DNA from: Hysterangium stoloniferum
Lineage: Eukaryota; Basidiomycota; Agaricomycetes; Hysterangiales; Hysterangiaceae
Assembly (NCBI GenBank): GCA_015178975.1
Contig: WHVD01000001.1
Location: 2,666,001-2,730,000, forward strand
Direction: 5' to 3'
Length of the DNA: 64,000 nucleotides
Each line of letters begins with the position of its first letter. The stretch's first letter is position 1. Made by a program: the position numbers and the translations under genes. Of the stretch, positions 1-12,395 are shown piece after piece. The notes under the pieces are model-generated. The model was not told the DNA's origin. It was given only the letters and a program-made list of their open reading frames with translations, and searched no databases.

Positions 1-419
1 TCGAGGAAGGCGAGCACCGGCCGGCGATTGTCACAGGAATCTTTAGACATATTTGATGGCACTCTATGGGAAGAATTTTCCTTCAAGAACTTGAAAGATC
101 GCACAATGAGCGCTTTCGTTTATCCATTCCATTCTATCCCAGATAGATGGTTACACTTCGAGACCTTTTCGCTACTTCTTTTGGACCTGGTGTAAAGTAG
201 GTACTAATAAATCTAGGCGTATGACCTGGGAAGCTTTGATGACTGCGTTGGTGGCGTTGGTGAGAGACGGTCGCGGACCGCCGGTGAGGAACCTAGCCAC
301 CGTTGAGGAGAAGGAGAAGGACACGTCTGAGTTTGTGACCACGGTGGGGTATTGCAAGATTTCTGATTCTTGTCAGTCTTGGAGAGAAGACAGGCTCGAA
401 CACATTGGACGAGTATGAC
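1..419 (+). CDS. Unrecognised gene fragment, two possible exons
   Basis: Frame 1 is open from the left edge to about base 195 and has ordinary composition, including an IFDGTLWEEF stretch. A second open stretch begins with ATG at 221 (MTWEALMTALVALVRDG) and stops at 418. Between them is a GT..AG interval with a near-perfect branch-site motif (TACTAATA), but at about 25 bp it is very short for a fungal intron. I do not recognise the protein. The 5' end lies outside the window. It could be the tail of a transposon protein or chance reading frames. Confidence 0.2.
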
Positions 420-654
420 GTACCTGAGGATGGTTCGACTCTTCAAGGAATGTCCTCCCTCCTTGTCAATGACACGCGGAAACAGTTGCTACATGGCGTC
501 CACCCTCTAATCAACATTCACACTTCCAGCCTTTCCCATACATTATACCCTATCCTTTCTCACCCACGGATGTACCTGCACACAACCTTCTCGCGTCGTA
601 TTGACCGTCAGATGCCAACATGGCGGAATCCTCTCAGGCCAGAAAACGCGCCCG
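420..654. other. Unassigned interval
   Basis: No gene or repeat recognised. It precedes the first unit of the tandem duplication. Confidence 0.3.
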
Positions 655-1061
655 CACCGATTTCCCATCAAACTACCTAAAGATGACGTACCTATTTTGG
701 ACTAGCCCGCTACCTCGTAACTGGAACTGGGTGACACCTCGCTTTAGGATGGTAATTGTGATAAGCCCTTATCGGTATGTACTTATATCCCTCGCCTATT
801 GCGTATTCATTCCATTCTGAATCATGTTGAGTTCATCAGCCTTGCCACTTTTCCCCACTCCCTCCCATTCCACATCTCTCACGTTTAATGTCATCTACAT
901 TCCCCCTTCGCTTAACTCCAGCCTCTCTCCCAATCTTCAACGCCGCCCGTTCGCAGCCATTCCCACCCGGTCGTTGTCAGAAGGGATTATTTCCTACCTG
1001 GAATAGTGGCGCGGAGGCGGTTGTAGTGGTTGATTGAACATACGGAGGTTCCGGGTGTGTC

Positions 1062-1307
1062 ATATTAAAAATAGTATGAGTTGACTTATACAATCTACAA
1101 GTGGTTTAATGGACTTGTAATAGAAGTACTTGTATCTCAATCAATGTCTCAGTTAGTTAATCACCTTCTGACAAGATAGGTTTGGTGCTAGTTTAGGTGT
1201 ACACCATTAAAATAATGCATTAACCTCAAAAACATTGTTCATATAAAGCATTTGAGGTAATAGGGGAACCGCCCTAGGAGGAAGATGTTTCATCATTATT
1301 TCCAACA
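1062..1307 (+). mobile_element. Short interspersed repeat R3, copy 1
   Basis: Begins ATATTAAAAATAGTATGAG and ends near CCAACA. It is absent from the equivalent position of unit B (about 3545), so it is an insertion. Related copies lie at 11,545-11,816 and, in the opposite orientation and split by a hAT element, at 48,101-48,392 plus 53,104-53,240. I see no ORF and no clear terminal inverted repeat. It may be a MITE-like or SINE-like element. Confidence 0.7.
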
Positions 1308-1981
1308 TGATATTAGTCACCATCATTTGTCTGTCCTTTTTTTGTGAAGATATCAATGGTCCTTCCGTGCAGTGCAACGTGGTGATGGAAAGTGACAGTA
1401 GGCTTGAACCGTTTGTGGACTGGATAGCTATGATGGATAACATGAGTGTACATTATATGGTGAGTAACTACACACATACATGCAATACATATATATTTTC
1501 TGTCAGTATAATAATGAACATCTCATGATAAAGCACCACTATGCAACATGCAAGTTTCAGATGAGAGAAGGATCAATGGGATATTATTTTCTAACCTGCA
1601 ACTTTTCAAGACCGACAGAGATATCGTAATCAAACCCTCAATATTGGTCATAAATGTCTAGAACGATATGGGGTACAAGGGTATCTTTGAGTAGGAGTGA
1701 CATGAAACAGATATATGGCTACCTCAGAGTCCATGCCATTGTGCATGCAGAGCCCTTTCCAAAGATTCAATGCAGTGTAATGATTCTATAATGTTGTTGG
1801 TGAATTACATTGTGGAGGTCTGGTAGAATTTGTGATTTGCACAGGGAGCGTGAATAAAGGCAAAACAAAGCCTGTGTTACTACAATGTATTTTTAATGTT
1901 ATGTGGGACTACATACGACAAAGACAAACAAGGTGGGTGCAGCGGTATGACGAACTGAAGAAATGACGATCAATGGCTAAT

Positions 1982-2704
1982 TGTTAAGAACTAGAAACTG
2001 ACTAATGTCGGTGGCCGACGGGGACCGATCGGAAGGACTTGGCTTCAGCTTATATGCTGCGCCCTCGCAAATATCCGTAGGTTGTCCTTAAATTTCGGAC
2101 AGGCGAAGACTAAATCCTAAGAAGAACTTTTCGGCAAGACACCGATCGGAACCGAAGGAAAAGTCAGGTGTCGGACCAAGGGGTCGGGGCCGAGAGTGGG
2201 CGAGCGCACGCGAAGGCGGAAGAGAGATTCTCCTAGTATGAGACTGCTACAGACGTATGAGGGTATTCTGAGTCGATATTCTGATTGCCTAGTAACTACA
2301 ATTACAGCGAGTTCATATACAAGTAACAGGCGTCTAGAAAGTACTAATGGGGAGGAGGGCGGAAAACGGCATTAACAATAAGCTTGACTAGGAACAGGAA
2401 GTTTATGATTAGTTCGGAGGCCGATGATAACCGAGAATGGAAATTACGATAAAAGGAAATAGTTCGAGGACTACAAATATAGTTAGACATATGTGGAACA
2501 TAAGATGAGACGGATCAACATGATGAAAGGGACATATCAAAACATAACCAGACAGAAAGGCGTAGTCGGGTTTGATTGACCGGAGAGCATACGTCAGCGT
2601 CGGGGGTCCGACGGCTTCCGAGGTGTTGTATTGTCGGAGACGTATAACGAGGGTATTCCGTCGGGGGCCGTCGGTTTGCGAAAGGTTACGACACAGTCGT
2701 AACA
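1982..2704 (+). mobile_element. Solo LTR, family L1, copy 1 (723 bp)
   Basis: Starts TGTTAAGAAC and ends CGTAACA, with the TG..CA termini of an LTR. It is flanked by an exact 5-bp target duplication CTAAT (1977-1981 and 2705-2709). The paralogous unit B keeps the empty site with one CTAAT at 3923-3927. There is no internal retroelement region, so this is a solo LTR left by LTR-LTR recombination. Two more copies are at 21,381-22,233 and 51,598-52,341. Confidence 0.92.
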
Positions 2705-2874
2705 CTAATCCCCCTCACGCAATTACCATATTGTACAACAATATCACTGTTTGGTTGGATTTTACACTCGGAACTGATGGAGTTATTTTTATCATCTTCT
2801 TTGTTAAGGAGTTACTCACTTTTAACATTTTTATCCGTCAAAATGTCAGTTAGCACATCATGGTACTTTCCATT

Positions 2875-3141
2875 CTACTCAACAAACCATTGATAAGATT
2901 GTGCGGCTTTTCTTTTAATTAGGAATGATATATCTAATCCATTGTATTCGAGCAATTCCACTACAGACAAGGTCCACATCGTGATTACGGCCTTTGATTG
3001 TAAGTGTGTTTCTGTTGGGATGAAATTAACACTGGATTTTCCCTGGTGCTCCACCCCACGGGGACAGCCTATAACAAATACAGCACCTTTCCCTGATCTT
3101 CCTCCTTTTTTATTGCTGACCTTCCCCATTATACTACCCAA
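2875..3141 (-). CDS. Unrecognised ORF conserved in both duplication units
   Basis: An 88-residue frame beginning MGSIMGKVSNKKGG and ending QSYQWFVE. The C-terminal half reappears in unit B (about 4500-4660, minus strand) with similar amino acids but one stop, ending QYYEWFIE. Conservation of the reading frame between the units suggests former coding sequence. I do not recognise the family. Upstream exons are not visible. Confidence 0.25.
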   Translation of the reverse strand: MGSIMGKVSNKKGGRSGKGAVFVIGCPRGVEHQGKSSVNFIPTETHLQSKAVITMWTLSVVELLEYNGLDISFLIKRKAAQSYQWFVE

Positions 3142-4705
3142 TGATGATGTACCTATATTGCCCTAGCACCTTGCCTCAGGACTGGAACTGGGTGAGACCC
3201 TGCTGTCGGGTGGCAATTGTGGAGGTTTATTGACATGTGCTTATTTCCCTTATCTATTCCCATTTGTATTCACTCCATTCTGAACCATGTGGAGTTCATC
3301 TGTCTTACCACGTTTCCCCACTCCCTCCCATTCCACATCTCTCACATTTAATATAATCCTACATTCCCCCCTCGCTTAACTCCAGCCTCTCCTATACGAA
3401 AGCCCCTCCCTCCCAATCTTTGAAACTGCCCCGTTCACAACGATTCCCTACCGGTCGTCCTCAGAACACATTATTTGCTACCGGAAATAGTGGCTCGGAA
3501 GCAGTTGTAGTGGTTGATTGGTCATATGGAGCTTCCGGGTGTGTCGATGATAACAGACACCGTCGTTCTCTTTCTTTTGTCATTACAGGTATTGATGCTC
3601 CTTCGGTGCAGTCGAAAGTTGCGGCTGAAAGTGACAGAGGGCCCGAACCATCTGTGAAGTAAATAGCTATGATGGAGGATGTGGAATGTACGTTATATGG
3701 TTAGTAGCTACATGCATACATGCATACACGCACATATATGTTTGCTGTGAACATAACAATGAACATCTCACAATAAAGCACCACTATGCAACATGCAAAA
3801 TTAGGATGAGAGACGGATCAATGCGAGATTATTTTTTAACCTGGAACTTTTCAAGACCGACAGAGGTATAGTAATCAAACTCTCAAGAGTGGTCATGAAT
3901 GTCTAGAAATGACCATCAATGGCTAATCCCGTCACGCAATTATCATATTTTACAATGACATCACTGCTTTGTTGGATTTTACACTTGGAACTGATGGAGG
4001 TATTTTTACCATTTTCTTTGTTGAGCAGTAACTTGTTCTTAAAATGTTTATTGGCTAAAGATTTGGATGCCAAATTTCAGGCAGGCATGAAATTTGACGG
4101 ATACAGGCTTAGCTTGTGTTGGATACATGGAAGCCACCACTGGCTCACCAGATTGCACCACTCCAATTGTGTAAAAGATATAGTGACTGGACTAAATCTG
4201 TACCTAATACCGGTGAGCTGGACCTGCTCTCACGAAACCCGGTAGTTGTATTGTATCTGTGGGAGATTTAACAGAGAAACTTGAATGGAAGTCAAATCCA
4301 GTATTGAAAGGGTTACAAAAATATCATGGTTCCATCTCATCTATATGTCTTAAGTTTTGCCCAGAAAGACATAACACTGGCTCCGATTGGCAAAGGACAA
4401 GGTGAGACAACTGATCATGGGAATAACCAAGGTAGAACTGACCTATTGCTACAATGCCATATGTCAGTTAGCACAGCATGGCACTGTTTATTCTACTCGA
4501 TAAACCATTCATAATATTGTGTGGCTTTTGTTTCAATGATGAAAGATCTATCTAATCCCTTGTATTCCAGGAATTCCACTATGCACAAAGTCCATATCAT
4601 GATTACGGCCTTTGAATATTAGTGTGTCGCTGTTGGGATGAACACTCCACTTCCCATACCAATCCGGCATACCATTCCAGGGCACAGCCAATACCAAATC
4701 ACCAC
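3117..4705 (+). repeat. Tandem duplication, unit B
   Basis: Paralogue of unit A lying immediately downstream. It lacks the R3 insertion, the roughly 300-bp block and the L1 solo LTR of unit A, so it serves as the pre-insertion reference. An open frame of 108 residues at 3919-4245 (MANPVTQLSYF) is not shared with unit A over its second half and is not recognised. Confidence 0.75.
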
Positions 4706-4764
4706 ATGTCAATAAGGCATCTTAAGATTCTGTGTATTAACTGATGGAAATGGGTCAGTATATA

Positions 4765-5170
4765 GGGAGCTCACACAGATGTGATTCCTGAGATTCTTAG
4801 GATAGATACATAGGATGTAATATGCAGATTATAGCAGTATTCACACAGAGGTGATTCTTAAGATTCTGGGTGTATATACACAAATCATGATGATATACAG
4901 ACTATATGGGTTACCCACACTGAGATGATTCTTAAGATTCCTGGGATAAATACATCCTACATGTTATGCAGAAAATAGATGTACTCACACAGAAGTGATT
5001 CTTGAGATTTTTAGGGTAGATACATACACAGCAAGTGATATACAGATTACAAGATAATTCACACAAAGGTAATTCTTGAGATTCTTAATGTACATACACA
5101 GAACATCATATACAGATTATATGGATGTCTACACTGAGGTGATTCTCAAGATTCCTAGGGTGAATCAAAT
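4765..5170. repeat. Tandem repeat, about 72-bp unit, six copies
   Basis: The motif TCACACAGAGGTGATTCTT recurs with variation at about 4769, 4840, 4915, 4983, 5060 and 5131. Each occurrence is followed by an AGATTCTTAGGGT-like and then an ATACAGATTAT-like segment. The copies are diverged. No coding frame is maintained. Confidence 0.7.
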
Positions 5171-5220
5171 ACAGCTGATCTAGAGATATTTAAGAAATAC
5201 ATAGAGTAAAGCCTTATTGG

Positions 5221-6436
<1,216 letters not shown>

Positions 6437-6442
<6 letters not shown>

Positions 6443-7324
6443 TCCCAATCCTCCCAATCCCCCCAATCCCCCCAATCCTCCCAATCCTCCCAATCCTCCC
6501 AATCCTCCCAATCCTCCCAATCCTCCCAATCCTCCCAATCCTCCCAATCCTCCCAATCCTCCCAATCCTCCCAATCCTCCCAATCCTCCCAATCCTCCCA
6601 ATCCTCCCAATCCTCCCAATCCTCCCAATCCTCCCAATCCTCCCAATCCTCCCAATCCTCCCAATCCTCCCAATCCTCCCAATCCTCCCAATCCTCCCAA
6701 TCCTCCCAATCCTCCCAATCCTCCCAATCCTCCCAATCCTCCCAATCCTCCCAATCCTCCCAATCCTCCCAATCCTCCCAATCCTCCCAATCCTCCCAAT
6801 CCTCCCAATCCTCCCAATCCTCCCAATCCTCCCAATCCTCCCAATCCTCCCAATCCCCCCAATCCTCCCAATCCCCCCAATCCTCCAACCATGCTCCCAG
6901 TAATGAAGCCTCAAATGAATCGTCTGAAAATGGGAGAGAGAGAGCTCCTTTTCCCCTCATGAATGAATACCTCCATACTCCGGTTACTCTTCATAACTGG
7001 ACATACCAGTATAACCTATTGTATCCCGAAGAGCTAGCAGCCCCTCAAAAGACCTTCCGGAGGATGCTGCGAAAGGAGAAACCTCTCATCTGCCCAAAGT
7101 CGCTCTTTTTTCCAGAGTGGTTTGAAATGGAGAGCAGTGGCGATGACAATGAAAGACAGGAGGGAGCATCCAAGGCTATGGTGCTTGAGTGCAGCCAGGC
7201 TGCTCAGTTTAGATGGTCTGATTGTTCAGAGTCTGACGAAGACTGTGATTTGGTAATATTGAGTCTCCATTGTTACCCACTCCATTGTAGTCCACATCCT
7301 ATTGTAGTCCACATCCTATTGTAG
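6437..7324 (+). CDS. Putative protein with (Ser-Ser-Gln)n N-terminus
   Basis: An open frame of 295 codons. The first ~150 residues are SSQ repeats produced by the 9-bp array. The next ~145 residues (6887-7324) are of normal complexity and include a segment LHNWTYQYNLLYPEELAAPQ and an acidic DCSESDEDCD segment. No ATG lies at the 5' end of the array; the frame opens at TTG, so a real start would need an upstream exon or one of the internal methionines. The unique part is not recognised. The final residues run into the repeat block at 7237 onward. Confidence 0.3.
6443..6886 (-). repeat. 9-bp C-rich minisatellite (inverted relative to 5221-5919)
   Basis: About 49 highly regular units of CCTCCCAAT on the plus strand, which is ATTGGGAGG on the minus strand. 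The units are more homogeneous than in the left array, suggesting more recent expansion. The G-rich strand is minus here and plus in the left array, so single strands of the two arrays could pair. Confidence 0.95.
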
Positions 7325-7458
7325 TCCACATCCTATTGTACTCACATCCCATTGTTCTCCACTAGTATATATTATGTACATGTGGATTTCAATACAGTAG
7401 CAGTTTTATTCCCCATCACTCATTCTAGTGTCTGTCTGCACCTGCAGCAGATACTAGT
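7237..7458 (+). repeat. Repeat block C1, first copy
   Basis: From TGTGATTTGGTAATATT to the CAGCAGATACTAGTCTTACA motif. It recurs at 9238-9438 with near identity over the right ~110 bp. Both copies end in CTTACA, and GTGTAAGCCTGG motifs begin nearby blocks (7864, 9185, 9775), which hints at a TGTAAG..CTTACA-bounded element. I could not define a complete LTR. Confidence 0.6.
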
Positions 7459-7863
7459 CTTACAATAGATGACCAGACCATCATATCCCATTGTTGTGAC
7501 CTTCTCATGCCACTACTCATGTCACAGTGCCATTTTTACCTTTAATACATTCAGTGTTCATGGATGTATACAAAATAATGGATTACAAGTCAGAAGATGA
7601 GCAGGAGAATCAAGAACATGCATATGGGCTCATATGTATGTTTTAATGCATTTTTAGATAACCCAAATACAATGGCTGAGATATCACAACCATGTAAGCA
7701 TGAGTCTAGCTGGTGAATTGGAAAAACATAGAGAACATGCTGAACACCAAAACCCCATACACCTTTACCTTACACATCTAGATTTGCCTCCTCCACAAGG
7801 GAACACAGCCTGGCAGGATATGTGGACTGCTCCAAATGACAGTGCATTCATAACAACAATGGT
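7459..7863. other. Unassigned interval
   Basis: No gene recognised. It lies between two repeat blocks. Confidence 0.3.
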
Positions 7864-8055
7864 GTAAGCCTGGTAGCTTACGACATACCGATTACATTAT
7901 CACAGACGTGCGTAGTATCATTTTTAATTAATTGTTTTACTTACCATCATCATCGTGTATCGTACTCACCGTTCTCAAGAAATACAGTTTGGTCCTATCA
8001 ACGTCTGGACCAATGCCAATGTAAGGCTGCATTAGGCAGCAGCCTTTCACTTTTT
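7864..8055 (+). repeat. Repeat block C2, first copy
   Basis: Starts GTGTAAGCCTGGTAGCTTA and matches 9775-9965. The minus strand of both copies reads GCCLMQPYIGI..DVDRTKLY in an open frame. The second copy immediately precedes the PIF/Harbinger transposase remnant, so this block is probably the 5' flank of that element type. Confidence 0.6.
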
Positions 8056-8331
8056 TTTTTGATATCGACTTTGCCTTTCCCAACAACACAAACACGTCAC
8101 CTTTGACTTGTTCGCATCCATTCATTTTTTCCATCCGACATCCTCATTCAACTCTCACAACCGGAATTTATCATTGTGCTGATTCACCCACATTCAACAC
8201 CTTCGAGTTATTGCACATACAAGCCGCTGTTGTTGTCTTGCCGTTTTTTGAATGCCTCATCATCGTAACTTCAACTTCATGTGACACTCGCAATTGTAAC
8301 TTCAACATCGTGCCACACTCGCATTCGCACC

Positions 8332-8657
8332 TGCAGTCATACCCACACCTGCAGTCATACCCACACCTGCAGTCATACCCACCTGCAGTCATACCCACAC
8401 CTGCAGTCATACCCACACCTGCAGTCATACCCACACCTGCAGTAGTACCTGCACCTGCAGTCGTACCTGCACCTGCAGTCGTACCTGCACCTGCAGTCGT
8501 ACCTGCACCTGCAGTCGTACCTGCACCTGCAGTCGTACCTGCACCTGCAGTCGTACCTGCACCTGCAGTCGTACCTGCACCTGCAGTCGTACCTGCACCT
8601 GCAGTCGTACCTGCACCTGCAGTCGTACCTGCACCTGCAGTCGTACCTGCACCTGCA
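8332..8657. repeat. 18-bp minisatellite with a PstI-type core
   Basis: About 18-19 units. The first seven or so are CACACCTGCAGTCATACC-like and the rest GTACCTGCACCTGCAGTC-like. One unit is shortened by 6 bp near 8377. The 18-bp period gives hexapeptide frames such as (VVPAPA)n on plus and (TTAGAG)n on minus. The frame extends at both ends (8103-8747) but shows no recognisable domain. Confidence 0.93.
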
Positions 8658-9185
8658 TTCACACCCACACTTGCACTCACATATCACACTCATCACTGCC
8701 AGTCATACAACATTCTCATCAAACCAATTAAACCGTCCCATGCTTGACCCACACCTGTACCTGTTTTGCAATGTCCATCATGATTGTCACAGTTACCATC
8801 ACTACTGCTGCTGCTGTTCAGCGTTGACCACAACTTGTAACCCCAGTTATTCCCATTGTCGAAAATCACCCTATCCATCACATTGCTGTACCGTTCATCG
8901 TCATTTTCATCTTATTCACAACACTGGGATATTGACTCGTTCCAGGACCCACTCATTCAGTTCTTTTGTCAATCAGATCTCAGTGCTGTTCAAGATTGAC
9001 TCCGGCCTCTACCATTCTATTCCAGCACCACAATAGAAGCCGCAGCAATTTTTTGGATCTCTATAATCTTCATTTTCACCGTTGTATCAATTTTGTCTAC
9101 CATAGTGTTTGTCAATCTGCAACTCATCCGCTGTTAGGGATCAACATGTCTGCCGACTTGGTTGTCAATTTTGATCAGGGAGGGG
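8658..9185. other. Low-complexity interval
   Basis: Rich in CAT/CAC/CTG-type words; no gene recognised. Confidence 0.3.
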
Positions 9186-9237
9186 TGTAAGCCTGGCTCT
9201 GCCCTGCATTCCGGTGTAAGGGAGTGACACTCCCTAC

Positions 9238-9438
9238 ACTGTGATTTGGTAATATTTGATTCCATTGTTCACCATTTCCCATTGTTCCACTCCCCTTGTT
9301 CTCACTCCTATTGTTCTCATTCCCATTGTTCTCCACTTGTATATATTCTGTACATGTGGCTTATAATACAGTAGTGGTTTTATTCCCCATCACTCATTCT
9401 AGTGTCTGTCTGCACCTGCAGCAGATACTAGTCTTACA
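9238..9438 (+). repeat. Repeat block C1, second copy
   Basis: Second copy of the 7237-7458 block, ending in the same ATACTAGTCTTACA motif. It is preceded by GTGTAAGCCTGG at 9185, so 9186-9438 has TGTAAG..CTTACA ends like a short LTR, but no matching target duplication is present. Confidence 0.6.
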
Positions 9439-9774
9439 CCGGACCATTCATTTGGTTTCACAAATCTGCTATTTCTCACCCTTTGCGAACCGTGCCTTTA
9501 CCCAGGTTTTCAAGTTCCGAATAGAGAGGAGTGTAAGTCTGGATGAATATCAACAGTCTTATTTCACATTTTTTATCTGTTTATTTTCTATCCGTTTTCA
9601 TGACCATACCCTCACATGCACTGCAGTATTCATTATCACTGCCTGTCATTACCTGTTGCCCCAATATTGCACACTGTTCATTGTTTTCCTTTTGCAATTT
9701 CTGTCCTGATCTTCAAATAGGCCATTCCAATTTTTTCCCATTATTTGGCATGGTAATTTTTCAAAGTAGGGAGG

Positions 9775-9965
9775 GGTGTAAGCCTGGTGGCTTATGACAT
9801 ACTGATTACATTATCACAGACACACATAGTATCATTTTTAATTAATTGTTTTACTTACCATCATCATCGTATATCGTACTCGCCATTCTCGAGGAATACA
9901 GTTTGGTCCTATCAACCTCTGGACTGATGCCAATGTAAGGTTGCATTAGACAGCAGCCTTTCAAA
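9775..9965 (+). repeat. Repeat block C2, second copy
   Basis: Second copy of 7864-8055, beginning GTGTAAGCCTGGTGGCTTA. It leads directly into the Harbinger-type reading frame at 9962. Confidence 0.6.
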
Positions 9966-10977
9966 TGGGTTTTGATGTGAAAACATTCAATCATATTCTC
10001 AAATCTGGGTTTGAGATACACTGGAATACCACACCTGTGGAACAATTGGATATCAGCCAGCATGCTGCTCCCACACTAAAAGGCAGTCCTTGAATGCTGC
10101 CGGAGGACTAGGATTGGTATTGCATTACATTTATTCTTGCATGGTTCAAACAAGCTTGTAACAAATTTTTGGATTGATCCCATCAACAGTTGACCAGTAT
10201 CTGAACTTTTCACTAAATATACTTGAGATGACACTCAATGATATGTCCAAGGCACTCGTCATCTGGCCAAATGCTGCAAAAATGCAGTTGATTCAAGATA
10301 TATTGTTACTAATCACACCCTGCTTGTGGGAGCATTTGGAAGTATTGATGGATTGAAATTACCAGTTGAAGTCCCGGATGATCCATTGATGGAAAGTGCA
10401 ACCTACTGTGGCTGGACTCATAATCATTATTCTAACCAAGTCTTTGTCTTTGGACCAGATTGTAGGTTAGAGGGTTGATCTATCTAAAAGAATTCCATTT
10501 ATATTCTAATTATCCAGGTACCATTCTTGAAGCAGTGCTCAATGCACCTGGTAGCTGGCATGGTTCACATATTGCTCATCCAATTTATGAGCAATTGCGG
10601 AATAACACACCAGATGGATTTTATTTGGTTGCAGATACTGCTTTTCCCTGAGGCACTCAAAGCATTCAGAACAAGATCAAAGCTCCACTGAAGTCTGGTG
10701 ATTGATTGCCACAATCCCACTTGGGACACTTTGTACAACTAGCAGTTGATTGGGAACTACTTTCATATCAGCAGACAGCTGAATGGGGTATGCAAGCATT
10801 ACAAGGTGGTTTTGGGTGACTTTACATGCCTTTGCCTGTGGATCCTTCTCAACATTTACAATTACTTCATGTTATCACTCAAGTATTCAATCTTTGGGTA
10901 CATTGTGTCAGTTCAACCAGATTCATGCAGTATATTGTGATATCTGGTGAGAGGCTGAGGGAGATAATGTTTATTCA
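9962..10977 (+). pseudogene. PIF/Harbinger-type DDE transposase, degenerate
   Basis: Conceptual translation across three frames gives a basidiomycete PIF/Harbinger (DDE_Tnp_4-like) transposase. In order: MGFDVKTFNHILKSGFEI; LNAAGGLGLVLHYIYSCM; FGLIPSTVDQYLNFSLNIL; GAFGSIDGLKLPVEVPDDP (first Asp); FVFGPD followed by a GT..AG intron near 10,460-10,518; ILEAVLNAPGSWHGSHIAHP; YLVADTAFP (second Asp); RQTAEWGMQALQGGFG (catalytic Glu); then MPLPVDPSQHLQLLHV. The DDE residues are present, but the gene is broken by several frameshifts, a TAA near 10,157 and a TGA at 10,817-10,819 where relatives have Arg. The N-terminal helix-turn-helix part is missing. No terminal inverted repeats were identified. 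Confidence 0.85.
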
Positions 10978-11102
10978 AATTTTTCATCAATGCTCATGAG
11001 TGATATTCACAAGAATGATTGTGCAGCATGCTTCCATACAATGGCTGTTGAGATACAGCAATAATTTTAGATCAGTAAACCTGTTCTTGGATCTAGTATA
11101 GA

Positions 11103-12395
11103 CAATTGCAAACATGTTATAGAGTAGTATTTAGTGGTACACAGTGACGGCAAGCATAGTTGCTCTTGTGCAGCAAGGTTTATTTGGGTGTTGGCTCTAG
11201 TAAGAGCATCGTGATGCTCGTGACTCCAGGTTCTTGGACCCAGAGTTCCCTTATCCCAGGGACATGAAAGCTTAAGTGTTACATAAGCCTTCATTTTCGC
11301 TGTCTGGATGATGAATAAAAACTAATGGGACATAAGTATTGAAGCACTCACGCAGGAGCTCCTCCATCATCCTCAGCATGGTAACTCACTATGCCTTAGA
11401 TTCTGGTTAGATTGTGGCAGTAAATTTGTTATTGATTTTGATGCGCCGGGCATGTTGCGGGCACAGCTTCCACCCATGCGTGTGAATATGGGCACTCTTT
11501 ATAGAAACACATGAGTTGTTACCAACAGGTCATCAGGGTGCGACATATTAAAAATAGTATGAGTTGACTCTATTGCAATACACAATCTACAAGGGTTTAA
11601 TAAGCTTGTAATGAAAGTACTTGTGTCTCAATATCTTGTGTCAGTTAGTGTAGCACCTCCTGACAATATAGGTTTGGTGCTCTGGGAGGTGTATAGTGGT
11701 TCTGACACACATTAACCTCCAAATGCATGGTCCACAATTAGCATCTTCATATGAAAAGTTGCAATAATTGGTGGACTCCCCCTATAAAAAGGTGTGTTTC
11801 ATCATCAAATTTAACACGACAGAGGTGAGTTACTCCTCGTGTAGTATATCCTGAAACGTACTGATGTATATAGTTGGGGCAATCTTTGCCTTTCCAATAG
11901 AATCTAGTTACTGCAGACGCAGGGATCTCGAGCTGAAAGCTGTCCGTAGACTCCATGTCGTATTGAAAGTGTGGCTTCGCTCAGAAGACGAGCAGACATG
12001 GTGCACACCGGCGCGGCACAAGACAAATTCATAAAAGTCCCATACATTGACAATTATTCTCAAGGATTCAGCATCTGGTTCCTATTTGCTCCGCTGGTTC
12101 CAAAATCGAAGTGAAACGCCTGATTCTGCGCGATGCTCGTCGAGGGAAGGATATAGACCGTGCGATGGGATTCTATGTAATTACAAGAATCAGTGTTGGA
12201 GAAGACTATAAAATACAAGGGCGATTGAGATCAGCCCTCATGATCGTGATAGCACTGTTTGATCGGTCGTCGCTCCTTCTTTGGGGCCGTGGGGCCTCAG
12301 TTGCGTTCGCGTCTCAGTTTTCATATCCAAAATGGTCTCTAAATGTGTCGAAGGTACCATTATATTAACTAGCCACAAGTTCCAGCCCAGGTATC
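11103..12395 (+). other. 5' region of DUF6533/LYS9 unit 1 (region P)
   Basis: This block recurs upstream of other DUF6533 copies (14,766-15,632; 32,571-35,046; 54,867-55,800 on minus). It contains GTGACTCCAGGTTCT, GCGACATT/GTGCACACCGGCGCGGC and CATGATCGTGATAGCA landmarks. On the strand opposite the DUF6533 gene it holds remnants of a reading frame with the segment TRFYWKGK.CLNYIHQY.SGY. Copy 1 is interrupted by R3 at 11,545-11,816. Its role is unknown; it may include the promoter of the DUF6533 gene and the 3' end of an oppositely oriented gene. Confidence 0.55.
11545..11816 (+). mobile_element. Short interspersed repeat R3, copy 2
   Basis: Begins ATATTAAAAATAGTATGAG and ends TTTAACA. It is flanked by CGAC on both sides (11,541-11,544 and 11,817-11,820), a likely 4-bp target duplication. 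The paralogous region P of unit 2 (near 15,085) has the uninterrupted site. Length 272 bp. Confidence 0.72.

Larger units (their letters stand above)
655..3090 (+). repeat. Tandem duplication, unit A
   Basis: Aligns by eye along most of its length with unit B (3117-4705). Shared landmarks are the GGAACTGGGTGA motif (723 and 3184), the TTCCGGGTGTGTC motif, the GATCAATGGCTAAT site and the GATTACGGCCTTTGA motif (2982 and 4600). Unit A is longer because it carries a 246-bp repeat at 1062-1307, about 300 bp at 1660-1962 flanked by AGAA on both sides, and a solo LTR at 1982-2704. Unit B instead has about 400 bp extra near 4045-4455. Confidence 0.75.

Noticed and set aside
8332..8657. Regular repeats that might suggest a CRISPR array
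   Set aside because: The units are head-to-tail with no unique spacers, and the window is eukaryotic. It is a minisatellite.
8171..8747. 214-residue frame with VVPAPA repeats as a structural protein
   Set aside because: The repeat is in frame by chance, a 6-bp-short unit and frame-equivalent ORFs exist on minus, and the flanks show no domain, signal peptide or homologue.
7237..9965. A complete LTR retrotransposon bounded by TGTAAG..CTTACA blocks
   Set aside because: Ends are present but the supposed LTRs differ in their first 50 bases, no target duplication matches, and no gag, RT or integrase is seen.
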